This document shows positions 46,618-59,078 of a stretch of 64,000 nt of DNA, one piece after another. The notes beneath the pieces were generated by a model, which worked only from the letters and a program-made list of their open reading frames with translations, made no database searches and was not told the origin of the DNA. How positions within the stretch are numbered: position 1 is the first letter of the stretch; each line of letters opens with the position of its first letter. Position numbers and translations under genes: made by a program. The stretch covers positions 14,340,001 through 14,404,000 of the forward strand of contig JASDFA010000006.1 in the NCBI GenBank assembly GCA_035772735.1, in the 5' to 3' direction. Source of the stretch: Datura wrightii. Taxonomy: Eukaryota > Streptophyta > Magnoliopsida > Solanales > Solanaceae.

Positions 46618-46665
46618 TTAGATAGATAGATATATAAAGAGAGAGAGAAAGAGAGAGAGAGAGAT
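46542..46665 (+). repeat. (CT)n-(AT)n-(GA)n leader, unit 4
   Basis: The most symmetric copy: CT, then AT at about 46576-46599, then GA, then GATA and a second GA run. It is fused at its left end to the truncated LTR. The conserved non-repeat head of the leader is missing. Confidence 0.8.
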
Positions 46666-46718
46666 AAAGTGTGAGTAGACACATGACAACCTATCAATCT
46701 AGAGGAGTTTTCATTATT

Positions 46719-46836
46719 TTTAGATGGCATCTGATTTCCTTGATGCAAGCGGAACTGTAACTTGCCTGTGATTTTCGCGATAGGGAATGACAAAGCTTGC
46801 AGTTCACTTGCATCAAACAAATCGAGGCTACATAAA
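46719..46836 (+). ncRNA. MIR168-like hairpin, unit 4
   Basis: The 5p candidate is TTCCTTGATGCAAGCGGAAC (46736-46755), a G to C change at position 3 inside the seed, which also breaks a pair in the stem. The 3' arm keeps CTTGCATCAA (46808-46817). The outer stem is weakened (TAGATGGC instead of TACGTGGC, ATCGAGG instead of ATCAGAGG). Its own promoter is deleted. The nearest upstream TATA on this strand is in the solo LTR at 44193-44200. Confidence 0.5.
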
Positions 46837-48665
46837 ATCTTAACATCTTCAGATCCATCTAATAATATTCACTACTCATATGGTTTGGACTTCATTCAAT
46901 CTTATTCCACATAAACTCTTACATGAATGTAATATATATATATATATATAGTGAATTTAATGCAGTCTTAAATTTTAATTTTGTAGAACAACCCCAAATC
47001 AAAATTATGGACTAAATTTTTGTTGTTCCATTAAAAATTTACATACGTACATAGATTAATAGTTATAATTTTGTGGTGGGAATAATCCAAAAATATGAGG
47101 AGATAATTTAGACAAAAATTTTCCATAATTACTAGTCATACACATACATAGTAAGTTACTTGATTTTACCTCTGTTTAGGCATGTTTATGTATAGTGTTT
47201 GACTATTTTTACAAGTTGTAGTACTTTATTTTTTATTTTTCTTTTTCGGTCAAAATCATATATATTTCAGATTTCTTCAATAAGATTTGTATTTTAATAT
47301 CATTGAATGTATGAAACACAAACAAAAATGTGAGATTTTTGAAAATCTATGAGATATTCTAGTTTCAGATCCTAACATAGTCAACATCTTTATAGCGAGA
47401 TCCTGTAATATACAACATTTACTACAATTAATACTATGACAAGATATTACATATTAAGTTTCTTATCATGATTACCTACTATAAATAAATCGTGAAATTT
47501 ACTATAAATACTCTAACAAAAGAGCATTATCAAGCCCCACACATTTTAAAATTTTCATAAATCATCATAATATCGCGTCTTTGGTCATGGGTTTATAGGT
47601 GAATTATAAACTTATCTCTCTCTCTTTCTCTCTCTCACTCACTCTCTCTCTATCATTGTATTTTCTATAAAATTTTGTGTTTCAAACTATAAGTATTGCA
47701 TTTTCATACACCGCAGTTTGATCAGCCGAAGCAATACCAATAACTTTTCTTTGTTGTTAACTTTAATGAGAAAAATGATTGGTTAAGGAAAAACATAAAT
47801 TAATGCAACACAATAGTAGTAGTACAAAATAATAATTATATTGAGCATGCTTTGGTACTGAACTAGGTGTTAAGATATAAATTTTCAAGAGATAGAAATA
47901 CACTTATAAGGAATCGGGCTGGAGAAGCCATAAGGCTAACTACAAGAATAGGTCCTCCAAATTCATCATTTGACTATTCCTAATTAAGATCATGATTTAA
48001 TGTTCAGTAAAAGTATTTCTAGTCCCATGTTATTATATAATTCTCATTTTAGTCCTTTCATATTTTGTATAGGCTACCGTTAAATATAGATTCACGTAAT
48101 GATGCTATCTCCTGAAGCTAGTTTGGGTTTTGCATCAACCTTAGTGAATTGCTTTATTGATTAAAATAGAGATTATATATAAGGAGCAAAATTTCACCGG
48201 TATCATTTATTCTGATTGTAATATACAACATTACTTTCATTTGTGTTTTTATACACAAGTCGCCCAACTTCAAGTTTATTGCATAAAAGTCATCCAACTT
48301 AAAATTTATCATCAAAAGACTTCTCTTATATTTTTTTTTTTGCATAAATGTCATTCTTGATGGAGGTTTCAAAAAATAAAAGAAAAAAAAAATCAATGAA
48401 GATATTATCAGTTAGATTTTCTTTTCAAACATTCAAATGCTAATTATATGTATGAATTTATCATATTATAATTTATTAAAAATAAAAATATATTCAAAAT
48501 ATCAAAATTAAAAATTATACAATGTACCATATACATACAGGAAAAAAAAACTTATAAGAATAATAATTTTTTATGAAAATAATAAAACAGAGAAATAAAT
48601 CCGAATAAACGTATCACACCTTTTTGTAGCTTTATAATGCTAGAGAGCTCGAGGAGCTGTTCTCT
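46837..48665. other. Hairpin downstream flank, unit 4
   Basis: This is the homologue of 14351-16140. Here the CT tract (about 47613-47652) is short and interrupted. No coding signal. Confidence 0.6.
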
Positions 48666-48905
48666 CAATTAAGAGAAGCCCGTTGTATAAAATATTTTGT
48701 ATTCATGCAGGGTCCTATGAAGAGTCACATTCAAAGGAGTGTGATATAGATAGTCTATTTTAAGAAAGCATTATTAGTTGCTTTCACGACTCAAACTCGT
48801 GGCCTATAGGTCACACGGAGATAACTTTACCATTATTCTAAGACTTTCCTTAAACTCGTGAATTATAGGTCACACGAAAATAACTTTACTATTGATCCAA
48901 CTCCC
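48666..48905 (-). mobile_element. tRNA-derived SINE plus partial second head, unit 4
   Basis: Body at about 48671-48848, partial head to 48905. Same nested arrangement as the other units. Confidence 0.65.
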
Positions 48906-49322
48906 TTCAACTATCCTCTCAATTGAAAAACAAAATTGACTCTGACTTTATGGAGGAAATGAGATTTTTTGCCCTTTTACAATGACATTTTTGAGATCTC
49001 TTATGTGTAAAAATAAATCTCTTGTAAAAAGATCATAAAACTAACAATATTATAAAAGGCTAAAAAATCATTTCTCCCGACTTTACCGAATAATATAAGG
49101 TAAGTCTTCTCACCTTCCTTGTTTAAATATTATTCATAAACAATATTAATTATTATAAATAATGACATTTATTATTCCTTATATGTTGAGGTTAAAGTTG
49201 TTTATACATAACATATTTAGTAGACTTTTTGCCTTACGTAAGTCCTCTCACCTTCCGTTCTTAATTAAATATACTGCATGTTAAAATTTTGAGAATAAAG
49301 AACAGGAATGAAAGAATACAAA
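48906..49322. other. Segment between SINE and Copia, unit 4
   Basis: Noncoding. It holds the GTAAGTCTTCTCACCTTCC (49100) and GTAAGTCCTCTCACCTTCC (49238) direct-repeat pair, both intact. Confidence 0.6.
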
Positions 49323-49555
49323 TGAAGAATTCTCAAGTTGTTTTAGGGAGAATCAGTCGTATGTTTATTTGTATAATCGCATACAAATGACTCATATATA
49401 TAAGAGGAGAATTAAGTAGAAGAAGTAGGATAACTACAAACTACACGAGTCCTATTCTTGTTAAACAAGAAGAACTAAATATTTATTCTCATACAATGAC
49501 TTAACTAACTTTTTCTTTGAGCTTTATCTTGAACTCTTGATCTTTATCTTGGACA
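49323..49555 (-). repeat. Copia copy 4, 3' LTR
   Basis: 233 bp. Its inner end reads TCTTGGACA on the plus strand instead of TCTTCAACA, a derived change shared only with copy 5. Confidence 0.85.
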
Positions 49556-52500
49556 CTTCCCCTCAAGCTAGTGAGTGGTAGAGCAGTTACTCCTAGCTTG
49601 CTTCTAAAACCAACAAACACTTGTTTAGACAAGGCCTTTGTGTGTATATCATCCAGCTGATCCTTAGACCTCGCAAATTGTGTGAGTAGCTGTCCTCTGG
49701 CCACTTTTTCTCGACCAAAGTGGTAGTCCATCTCCACATGTTTTGTCCTGGAGTGCATAACTAGATTCACTGTCATATATAAGGCACTTAAATTGTCATA
49801 ATATAGAGTAGGAACTATCTGCAGATACACACCAATGTCATGAAGAACATAGCTGATCTATGTCATTTTAGCTGCAGTGAATGCCAAGGCTCTATACTCA
49901 GCTTCAGCATTTGATCTTGCTACTGTCGTTTATTTTTTTGATACCCAAGAAATGCAGACACCAAAATAAATAGTGTAGCCAGTAGTTGACCTCCTATTGA
50001 GTGAACAACCTCCCTAGTCTGCACCTGAATAACTATATAGCCTGCATGGTGATTGTGAAATTATTCTGAGCCCATAGTTCAGAGTCCCCTTAATGTACCT
50101 AAGAATCCTTTTAACACCTTGAAGGTGCTCACTATTTGGATTTTGCATAAACTGACTGGCTAGATTCACTACATGAGTAATATCAGGTCTAGTGAGTGTT
50201 AAGTATTGAAGACTTCCCACAATGCTCCTATATAGTGAGAAATCAACAAGTTTCCCAGTAGCCTCTTATAGTCCATGCTTTTGTGTTAGAGGTGTGTGCA
50301 TTGCTTTTGTTGAGGTCATGTCAGTCTTGGCAATAAGCTCAGCGGCATACTTGCCTTGACCCAAATGAGTTCAACCTGTGAAGTATCTGACTTCAATTCC
50401 CAAAAAGAAATGAAGAGGTCCAAGATCTTTCATGGAAAACTCTTTACAGAGTTTGGTAATAATCTCGGAGACATACTCTAAATTTCTTCCTATTATAATT
50501 ATATCATCTACATGCAATAGGAGAAGGATTGTGCCTCTCACACAATGAAGTGTAAACAAGGAAGAGTCTGACTTACTACATATAAAACCAAGACGAAGTA
50601 AATGAAGGTTGAACCAGTCAAACTAGGACCTAGGTTCCTGTTTGAGGCCATACAATGCCTTCTTTAACAGACATACATGATTTGGATACCTGAGGTCAAT
50701 GAAGCCTACACGTTGGCTCATGTATACATCCTCCTGTAAATGGCCATGTGGGAAAGCATTTTTGACATCTAACTATTTGATCTCCCATGTTGAGCTGACA
50801 GCCACTAAGAGAACCACTCTTATGGTTGTGTCCTTGACCGCAGGACTAAATGTCTCTGCAAAATCAACCCCTTCTAGTTGGGAAAAACCTCTAGCAACTA
50901 GTCTTGCTTTGTATTTATCTATTGTTCCATTTGCCTTCAGTTTAGTTTTAAACACCCGTTTAGAGCCAACTATGTTCATTCCTGCAATTTTAGGAACCAA
51001 TGTCAAGGTTATGTTGCTGTGAAGTGCATCAATCTCCTATTGCATTGCTGCAAGCCAGTGAGGAGACTTTAATTCTTCCTTTGTAGTTCTTGGTTCTTTG
51101 AGTGGCTCTTCTCTACCTGCAACAAGATACATGTGAGTTACAGGAGTTGACTTTGCCTTGTGCCTTGTCACCATATGATGTCCTTGATTCTTTAGGAACT
51201 ATATAATCTCTAGTACTGTGGCTGCATTCAGTCTCAGTGCTTGTAGAACCTTCTGATTGTGGACTACTAGTGTTGAACCAGTGTGAGAGATCAACTTCCA
51301 ACTGTATACCTTGAGGATCAATTACAGAGAAAACATTTGGATGTGGTGCATTTGTGCTTTATGACTCAACAACTTCATCATCTGATGAAGTCTCTATATC
51401 ACCATCATTTGATAATTGTTCAACTGAAGCATCTCTTGAAGGCTGAGTGTGAGTCAACACTTCATCATCAACAAGAATGGTAGGCTGAGTGTTAGTCACC
51501 ACTCCATCATCAACAAGAATGGTAGGCTGAGTACCAGCTGCATTTCTTGTCAATATATCAGTAGAAGGGGAAGAAACATGATGAGAAACATCACAACTAG
51601 ACCACACTTCCCATGAATCTGGTGCCTGCAACTTAGAAAAGAACTTAATAACAGTAGCTAAGTGAGGTGAAATATTAGTTTGTGCCTGTGATTGAGACAG
51701 ATTCACATAAGGGGTGTGGATTCATCAAAGATGACATGCCTAGATACATAGACTCTTTTTGTTTGAGGATGAAAAGCATCTATATCCTTTGTGCAAACTT
51801 CTATATCCAATATATACACAAGGATAAGTCTTGGGACTGAATTTGGTGCTACCTTTTAAATATGAAAAGCATCTACATCCAAACACCTTTAGGCTATTGT
51901 AGTCAGGTGTGCACTGTATAATTGAACAAAAGGAGTGGTCATTATAACACTGATGAAGGTAGTCTATTTATGAGAAGCACAACAATCATGAAATCTTCTA
52001 CCCACAAGAATAAAGGTACCCTGACATGAAACAATAAGGTTAAACCAGACTCAACTATGGGCCTATGCTTTCTTTCTTCATTGCCATTTTGTTCTGATGT
52101 GTAAGGACAAGAAATGTATCTGATTATACCACAACTTTCAAAGTGCTTAACAAATTTTGTGCTAATGAACTCACCTCCTCCATCATATTGAAATTTTTTT
52201 ATAACTTTTGAGAACTACCTTTCCACCATTTTCTGGAATCTAAGAAATATTTCAAAAAAAAAGTCTTAACTTCTTTTTCAGTGGATAGAGCCAAGTGAAC
52301 CTTGTATTATAATAAAAAAAAATTCACATAATATTTCATATGTTGAGACGATTCAAATGGAGCAGGGCCCAAAAGATCATAGTGAATTCACAACAAAGGT
52401 TCTTTCTCAATTTTTTTTCTCAAACAAAAAGGTAGTTTACAACCTTTGCACAACTGACAACTAGAACAAATAGTAGGAACTTTATTCCAACAACTAACAT

Positions 52501-53916
52501 CAATGTTCCAATTTTAAAGAGTTCAAACTAGGATGTCCGAAACTAGCATGCCATATATTATCTGAGTTCTTCCAGTCTTGTGTGGCAGTCAAGGCATAGA
52601 AGTTCTTATCTTCCAATGCATAGAGTCCCCCTTTTCTATATCCCTTGGCCAGTAGTTTCCTTGTCTTCTTGTCCCTAACAACAAAATTTGATTCATCAAA
52701 TTCAAGAGTGCATGAGTTATCCTTGGCAATCTTACTAACTGAAAGAAGATTCTTAGTGATCTTAGGTACTACAAGAAGTTCCTGCAGTTTCAAACCTGAT
52801 CTAGTTGTATTTCCAACATGTGTGATGTCTAATTGCGAACCATTTCCAATAATGATTTTATCAGATCCATTATATGGTTGGAGGTCAGATAGGTTACCTA
52901 GATTATTTGTCATGTGACTGCTAGCTCCCGAGTCTATATACATACTGTCATCTCCAGTAGTTGAATTTTGAAGATGTATACCAGCTAGTGCTTGTGGTAG
53001 TTCATCTGCAGATTGATACTAATAGTCCCACCGTTAGAAGCATTTAAGAGCAGTGTGATTATTTCTACCACCAAATTTACATGTCTCACCTGTAGAACCT
53101 TGCATGTTTCCCTTGTTCTGACTTCCACCTTGAGTACTATGATTTCTCTGATTGTTGTTTCCTTTTCCAGCAGGCCTAAAACCTCTTCCCCTGTAGTTCA
53201 ATTTTTTCGGACCTCTTCCTCTTTGAGAATGGTTTCCTCTTCCTCTACCTCTTTGAACAGAGAATGCCATATCGTAGTTTTGTTGAGGCACTTCTTCCTC
53301 ATCTTCTCTTATGTCAAAACCCCTTAGTGCATTGACAAACTGATTTAGAGTCAGATAGGGTGCCTTACCTAACATGACAATTTTAAATGTCTTGTACTTG
53401 AGACCTAAGCCTCTAGCAAAGTTAATCACTTTGCTATCTTCATCAACAGGATTGTGTATGGCTGCAAGTCCATTAAAAAATGCCTTTGAATTCATTGATG
53501 TACTCATCAATATTCTTGTTTCCCAACTTAACATTCGGTAGCTGCTGTTTAAGTTGAAATTCCTTGTCCTTGATAGCTTGAAGATAGGCTTCTTCTAGGC
53601 ATTCCCAAATCTCCTTAGCATTGGTAAACCCTACTATTAAGTACATGCTTTCTTCTGATAGTGTATCTACATAACATCATTCTCCTCCCAATCTTCCTTG
53701 CTTCCACTATCTTCAGCAACCTTTCCAGAGAGTCTTTCATTATCTTTCTCCCAACCTTTTGATGCTAGAGCTGGTGCCATCTCTTTGATGAGATATGTTA
53801 ACTTCATCACCTGGATAAGCTACAACATCTGTATTCTCCAGATCAGATAATTTCTTGGTAAAGTTTGATGGAACACGAGGCGATGAGCTGGTGCAATGAT
53901 GAGGTAAGGGGGCCAT
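49556..53916 (-). pseudogene. Copia polyprotein remnant, copy 4
   Basis: From an ATG at 53916, with a small deletion just after it. Gag is open at 53034-53534, and its knuckle CKFGGRNNHTALKC has lost the second cysteine. Protease IDSGASSHM and the pre-integrase region (WHASFGHPS) form the longest domain piece (52500-52943). Integrase is at 51720-52500 with many stops. The linker is at 51113-51706. Reverse transcriptase is at 50014-51022, with KARLVARGFSQLEGVDF and a catalytic motif changed to HVDDIIIIG (within 50371-50559). RNase H (49501-49990) has DIHTKALSKQVF. It is dead, but it is the reference copy for the family. Confidence 0.82.
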
Positions 53917-53990
53917 TTTGTTTGGATAGAAACAATTTTTCTAGATTTCAATACTTAAGCAGCGGAAGAGTTCTCAATGCTCTGATACCA

Positions 53991-54223
53991 TGAAGAATTC
54001 TCAATTTTTTTTAGAGAGAATCAATCGTATATTGATGTGTAAAATCGTATACAAATGACTCCTATATATAGGAGAAGAAATAAGTAGAAGAAGTAGGATA
54101 ACTACAAACTACAAGAGTCCTATTGTGGTTAAACAAGAAGAACTAAACACTTAGTCTTATACAATGACTTAAATAACTTTTTCTTTGAGCTCTATCTCTG
54201 ATTCCTGATCTTTATCTTCAACA
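53991..54223 (-). repeat. Copia copy 4, 5' LTR
   Basis: 233 bp with GTGTAAAATCG as in the other right LTRs. It adjoins the primer site. Confidence 0.85.
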
Positions 54224-55938
54224 GCAAATAGTACTCACTCTTTATGTGCGAGTAAATGAATCAACATATGGTCACTGCAAATAAATATAAGATGTTTTAT
54301 TTCCAGGTCTTAATAAAAACATAGCTATTGTAACAAAAAAATTCGTTGTAATAGTTCAAAAACATAAGTTTGACAAACGAATAGCAAGAGGAAAAAGTGA
54401 AACTATTAATAGCTCCAACTTTCGAAAAGTAGGTTCCATATAACTGGTGAATACAGTAATTCTTCGCATATTATGATGAAGAAATAAAATATATTTTGAA
54501 ACACAAACTAATGAAAAAGAAACAAAGTAAGAAATTATGTAATCGACGAAATTAAACAGGAATAAATATAAATTCTATTAGTTTTTTAAAATTAACGAAA
54601 AATAAAATCAAACTTGACTGATCTAATGCAAAACAAAGAAAATGCAGTCCATATAAGTAAAAAAGCTGATGAATTATCTATGATTTAAAAAAACTAAATT
54701 AAAAACAAAGTCTCATCCGATGAAAAAATAAGAAAATCAAATTATATCTCAAAATTAGTGAATTATCTACGTAATTTATTTCTCTCAATCCTAATTTATG
54801 CAACACAATTGAAATTTCTAGAATCAATTAATTTTTTTTCACTGAATTCTTTTAATTAATTATTTTGATTTATTGTGTATTTTATAGGTAGCTTTCAAAT
54901 ATATAAATTTTATTTTTAAAAAAATTAATGCTTTTATATCTGAATAGACAGTCAAAATTTAAAAATTCGAACCTCAAAGTTTTAATCGCATAAATTAAAA
55001 CAATGTACTTTGTTGAAAGGAAAATCAAATCACCCAAAGAATCTCACTAGAGCACCAAAGAACAGTATAGTCATACTCAAGAACTACATCAATATTAAGG
55101 TGAAAAGAAGAAAAAGTGAAAAACCTCACTTTATCTTTCTTTTAGTTTTAAAAAATTGGCGAAGAAGAATATGTTTTTCTCTCTTTTTTTGTTTCAAAGA
55201 AAATATATAAGGAATTTTTTTGACATCACATTACGTGTCTATAGGCTGTAGTAGACAAATAGCAAAAGAAGATAAAAAGTAGTGAAACTCCAGTTAGTCA
55301 TAAATTCCTTCTCTAGAAAGTAGAAAATGAATCAGTGAAATAAACAAATGCAATCCAGTTTTGAGAAAAACAAATCCAAAAAATAAATTGGGTCTAAAAC
55401 CATTACTTGACTATAACAATCTTGATCACAGAAGCAGTTACATTCCAATACAGTGTAGCTTGAAGGGATACAAACCGAATCACGCTATTTACATCCCGAT
55501 CTGCTAATTTTTTTAAAAGCTTGTTCAGAATTCAGTACTCATGAAATCACACTTGTATAACGGTACAGAGAATACCAATATTATCCATAGTCTGTCAGAG
55601 ATTATCAATGGTCTCCTAATGATACTCGTGTGATTCACAAAATAAGTTGGACTTGGAGATGTTCATGCCGACCTGAAGAAGCTTCTTGACCATCGACACT
55701 AAAAATATAAAAAGTTTACTTTTAAACCAAACCTTTCTAAGTCACTCAAATTCAAAAGATAGTTAGATACTGATAAATCAGAAGGACACACCTTTTTGAA
55801 AGGTCACTTCACTTAAATTTTATCCTATTCTAAAAATTATATCATATAACTATAATTAAATAGAGGAAAAGAGTCAAATTTTGAGATAAAAGATAAGTAT
55901 GAATACTGATTTTAGAGAGTGCCACATTACCGGATATA
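54224..55938. other. Right-hand flank of unit 4
   Basis: Noncoding, AT-rich. It contains the MITE (54780-55008) and the exon-like block (55622-55708). Nothing else is recognisable. Confidence 0.6.
54780..55008. mobile_element. Stowaway-like MITE, unit 4
   Basis: Homologous to 21311-21540, with the left inner terminus mutated to TTTATGCAACAC. The right end TCGCATAAATTAAAACAATG is retained. Confidence 0.5.
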
Positions 55939-57996
55939 TGTTGTTCCATCAGTGACAAACAATAATTTTCACTATCCTTTCACATTTTCTACCATACTTG
56001 AAGTTCTAGAGCTTGGATTGAGACTATTTTTGGTGCAATTCCTTTTATTTTGAAAGGGATTAAGTTTATAACCAATAATTTTGCAATTCTCCACTAATCT
56101 ATCTTTGATTTCAAGCCTTAATCTGCGTTTGGGGATTTAGAATGGGGAGGTTTAACCCTAAGATTCTCGAATGAGATTTTGATGATTTGGAGTTGATTCA
56201 AATCCTCTTTTCACCAAGTTTTTAGATATGACATCCTAACCTTATGGGTAAAAAAGTTTAAAAGAAAATTTTCAATTTGACCGTAGAGGCTTAGGGTGGC
56301 TTTTTGACTCGATTTTTTATTTGAAATTTTATATTGCAATATGTATATCGATAGATTTGGATTCTCATATAGAATATGATTTTGATAGATATGAATACTT
56401 TTGAGGAGAGACTCAAAGGGAAAATAATTGTGTAAGAGTTTGTGACGTGTTTCCTCAGCCATCTAGGTAGGTTATGGCTTATTCTTTCTAGGCTGAGTTT
56501 GAGTGTTAACTTATTGTTTAAAGCATGCTATGGGCTGGGCAAATTGATGAGGTTGAAATTTTGGATAAATGACTCATTATTGTGAAATTATACTGGGGAC
56601 TTAGCTAATAGATGCTATATGACTTGAAATGCTTATATGTTGAGGCTTACTCTATTTTCATTATACCGCTCGTGATAATATATTGGCCTACAAACATTGT
56701 TGTAAAAGAAATTTGCTTACTTTAGGAAATATATTAGCCTATGAGCATTTTTTTTAAAGAAATATTCTTATTTAAGAGATATATTGACCTACAACACTGT
56801 TATGAAAGAAATCTACTTATTAGAGAAATTCATTGGCCTATACGCACTTTTGGGAAATCAATCAACTTATTTGAGAGATATTTTGGCCTATGAGTACTGT
56901 GTTGAAAGAAATCCACTTAGTTGATGTATTGTGGCTTAAGGGCACCGTCTGAAAAGTAAAAGTTTTATTTGAGAAAGCTTGGGTCTATGGTTATTGTGGC
57001 TAAAAAGTCATTCTTATGTACTTATTTAATTTGAATTTTTTTTTTTAAATTATTGTGATCATGTATACATATCATTTTCATGGATCATAGGCTTGCTACT
57101 ATGGAGACAAAAAGTTAAAAAAAATATATTAAAACTCGAGGCCAGATGAATTATTTATTATTGATGGTGACGAGTATAAATTTCAGCTATAGCGTAAAGG
57201 AAAATGGTTCCGGACAGGTTATATGAATCTCGCGAGTCCTTCATGGGTCCTCTCACATCATGCCATTATGGAAAAAGTTCATACCAGTAGAATCATTGGC
57301 CATTGAATATCATTATTGTCCATTGCTTTGCACTTTATTTATTCTTTATTTTCTTGTGCTTCACATTTATTCAACGGATGGCTCTAGTCAGTTGCTTATA
57401 CTATATTACAGAGAGTTGAGGGTTTCTTTGTTGATTTGGCAGCTTTATTAGTATTCTATATATGACATATCCAAATTAAATCTTGCTTGATAGGCCTGAG
57501 ATATATACTGAGTACACACACTTATACTCATAGTACTCTTCCTGCAATATTTAGATACAAATCCTAGCACTAGCGGACCATACTGATTCTAATTGTTCGA
57601 GACCATGCTTCTTAGAAATTGCGATGAGCTACTTGCGTCCAGAGCAATAGTATGGCTTCATCTATGTTATTTTCCTATCTTTTAGATATTCCGGATAGAT
57701 TATAGTATTAAACAGCTGTACTTTCTTTTAGAATATTTTTTGGACAAATTATAGAATTAAACAACTGTACTTTCTTTTAGAAGATTTTTGTACTGGTGAC
57801 ACTAGGTTTGTAAATATGGTTAATTTCCATACTTTATGTATCTATCTTTGAAAGTTGAGTTTTTAAGACTAATTACGCCATTGATTTATTCTTTCATGGT
57901 TCATCATTTCCTGTGGTTATGATTTCACAACGGGATGATTTACCTACCGGGGAGTTGGAGTAGGAGTTATTATGAGTTGGTTTTTGAATCGTGACA
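55939..57996 (+). mobile_element. Decayed Ty3/gypsy LTR, unit 5
   Basis: This is the homologue of 22471-24505, ending GAATCGTGACA at 57986-57996, the most canonical terminus among the copies. It carries the minisatellite at 56683-56978. Confidence 0.5.
56683..56978. repeat. 49-50-bp minisatellite, unit 5
   Basis: It has the same six-repeat structure and length as in units 2 and 3. Unit 4 has lost this segment. Confidence 0.7.
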
Positions 57997-58674
57997 AATC
58001 AATAAATAATGTAATTGCAAAGACAAAATTAAGAGTTTGATATAACACATGGCTTTAAATTTTTTTTAAAAAAAATTATAACAAATAGATACAAGTATTT
58101 TTTTTCTAAACCACAAGAGAGACTAATGTTACAAAGAAAAACCTCAAAGAGGGCTTCTGGAATTAATTCATTATTAGATTTAATTTATCTTGTTAATCTA
58201 ACTTTGTCCATGTATACTATACCCCAATCAATCCAAATATAAACTCTAATTCGATTCATCTCCCGTTGATGTTAAACTACATTCTTAGTTAGAAAAATAT
58301 TCACTCTGACTCATCAGTGCACCAAAGAAATCATTTCATATTTAAGTATTTTACTATATTTTATATTTATCTTAATTTAACATTCAGACAACAACAATAA
58401 TTAGTATCACACATAGTTTTGAAGAAGTTGAGGCAACTCTATGAATACTCACTCATCAATTTTTAATTTAAGCTTGACTCACATCATCATATCAAATACG
58501 AAAATTATAAAAAAAAATATTAATTACAATTATAATAAAAGTTATCTACATATTTATTAGTATATTAATTATGTAAATATTAACTAATTAATATAATCTA
58601 ATTAATAATATTTTTTCCTACTTTGGTCAAAATCCTTCCCCACTTTTATTTCTTTTCTCTATCTTGTAACGTAT
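57997..58674. other. AT-rich segment upstream of the promoter, unit 5
   Basis: This is the homologue of 24506-25194. No coding signal or named element is seen. Confidence 0.5.
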
Positions 58675-58742
58675 TCCACCAATGGTTGACTAACTCCACG
58701 TGGCACAATCCCATTCATCCCCTCTATCTATAAATTGCCTCA
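58675..58742 (+). promoter_or_regulatory. Promoter of MIR168-like hairpin, unit 5, intact G-box
   Basis: This is the best preserved copy. It has CCAAT at 58679-58683, a perfect G-box CCACGTGGC at 58696-58704 (the site class bound by bZIP and bHLH factors), and TATAAAT at 58729-58735. The conserved head CTCACTTTCCCTACCCCAAC follows immediately. The hairpin lies about 350 bases downstream, the extra distance coming from a longer simple-repeat leader. Confidence 0.55.
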
Positions 58743-58789
58743 CTTTCCCTACCCCAACATAACATTCTTCTCTGTGGAACTCTTAACTT

Positions 58790-58819
58790 TCTCTCTTTAC
58801 CTCTCTCTCTCGTTGCCTC

Positions 58820-58900
<81 letters not shown>

Positions 58901-58945
58901 GTATGTATATATATATATATATGTATGTATATGTATATGTGTATG

Positions 58946-58982
<37 letters not shown>

Positions 58983-59024
58983 TTAGATAGATAGATATAT
59001 AAAAAGAGAGAGAGAGAGAGAGAT
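58790..59024 (+). repeat. (CT)n-(AT)n/(GTAT)n-(GA)n leader, unit 5
   Basis: The longest copy. CT (about 58803-58855) is followed by an AT tract interrupted by GTAT repeats (58887-58950) and then GA. Expansion here accounts for the greater TATA-to-hairpin distance. Confidence 0.8.
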
Positions 59025-59078
59025 AAAGTGTGAGTAGACACATGACAACCTATCAATCTAGAGGAGTTTTCATTATTT

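Larger units (their letters stand above)
49323..54223 (-). mobile_element. Copia element copy 4, most complete
   Basis: A 4901-bp minus-strand element with both 233-bp LTRs. The duplication is ACAAA on the left (49318-49322) and a mutated GCAAA on the right (54224-54228). The primer site TGGTATCAGAGCATTGAGAA is perfect (53971-53990). The polypurine tract GAGGGGAAG adjoins the 3' LTR. It has all domains in Ty1/copia order (gag, protease, integrase, reverse transcriptase, RNase H), although every one carries stops or frameshifts. The LTRs differ at roughly 27 positions by eye. Confidence 0.87.
43785..55938. repeat. Array unit 4
   Basis: This is the fourth copy. A young solo LTR (43964-46277) is inserted near the start of the decayed LTR. 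At 46540/46541 about 2.4 kb is missing relative to unit 5: the rest of the decayed LTR, the minisatellite and the CCAAT/TATA promoter. The leader therefore follows the LTR stump directly. It carries the most complete Copia (copy 4). It shares derived changes with unit 5, including GGACA at the left Copia LTR end and HVDD in reverse transcriptase. Confidence 0.8.

Noticed and set aside
49556..53916. Copia copy 4 as an active retrotransposon
   Set aside because: Every domain carries stops or frameshifts, the gag knuckle has lost a cysteine, the polymerase motif reads HVDD, and the two LTRs differ at many positions.
28069..54223. Independent arrival of Copia copies 2, 3 and 4
   Set aside because: They share target site, target duplication and side-specific LTR changes, so one insertion was multiplied with the unit.
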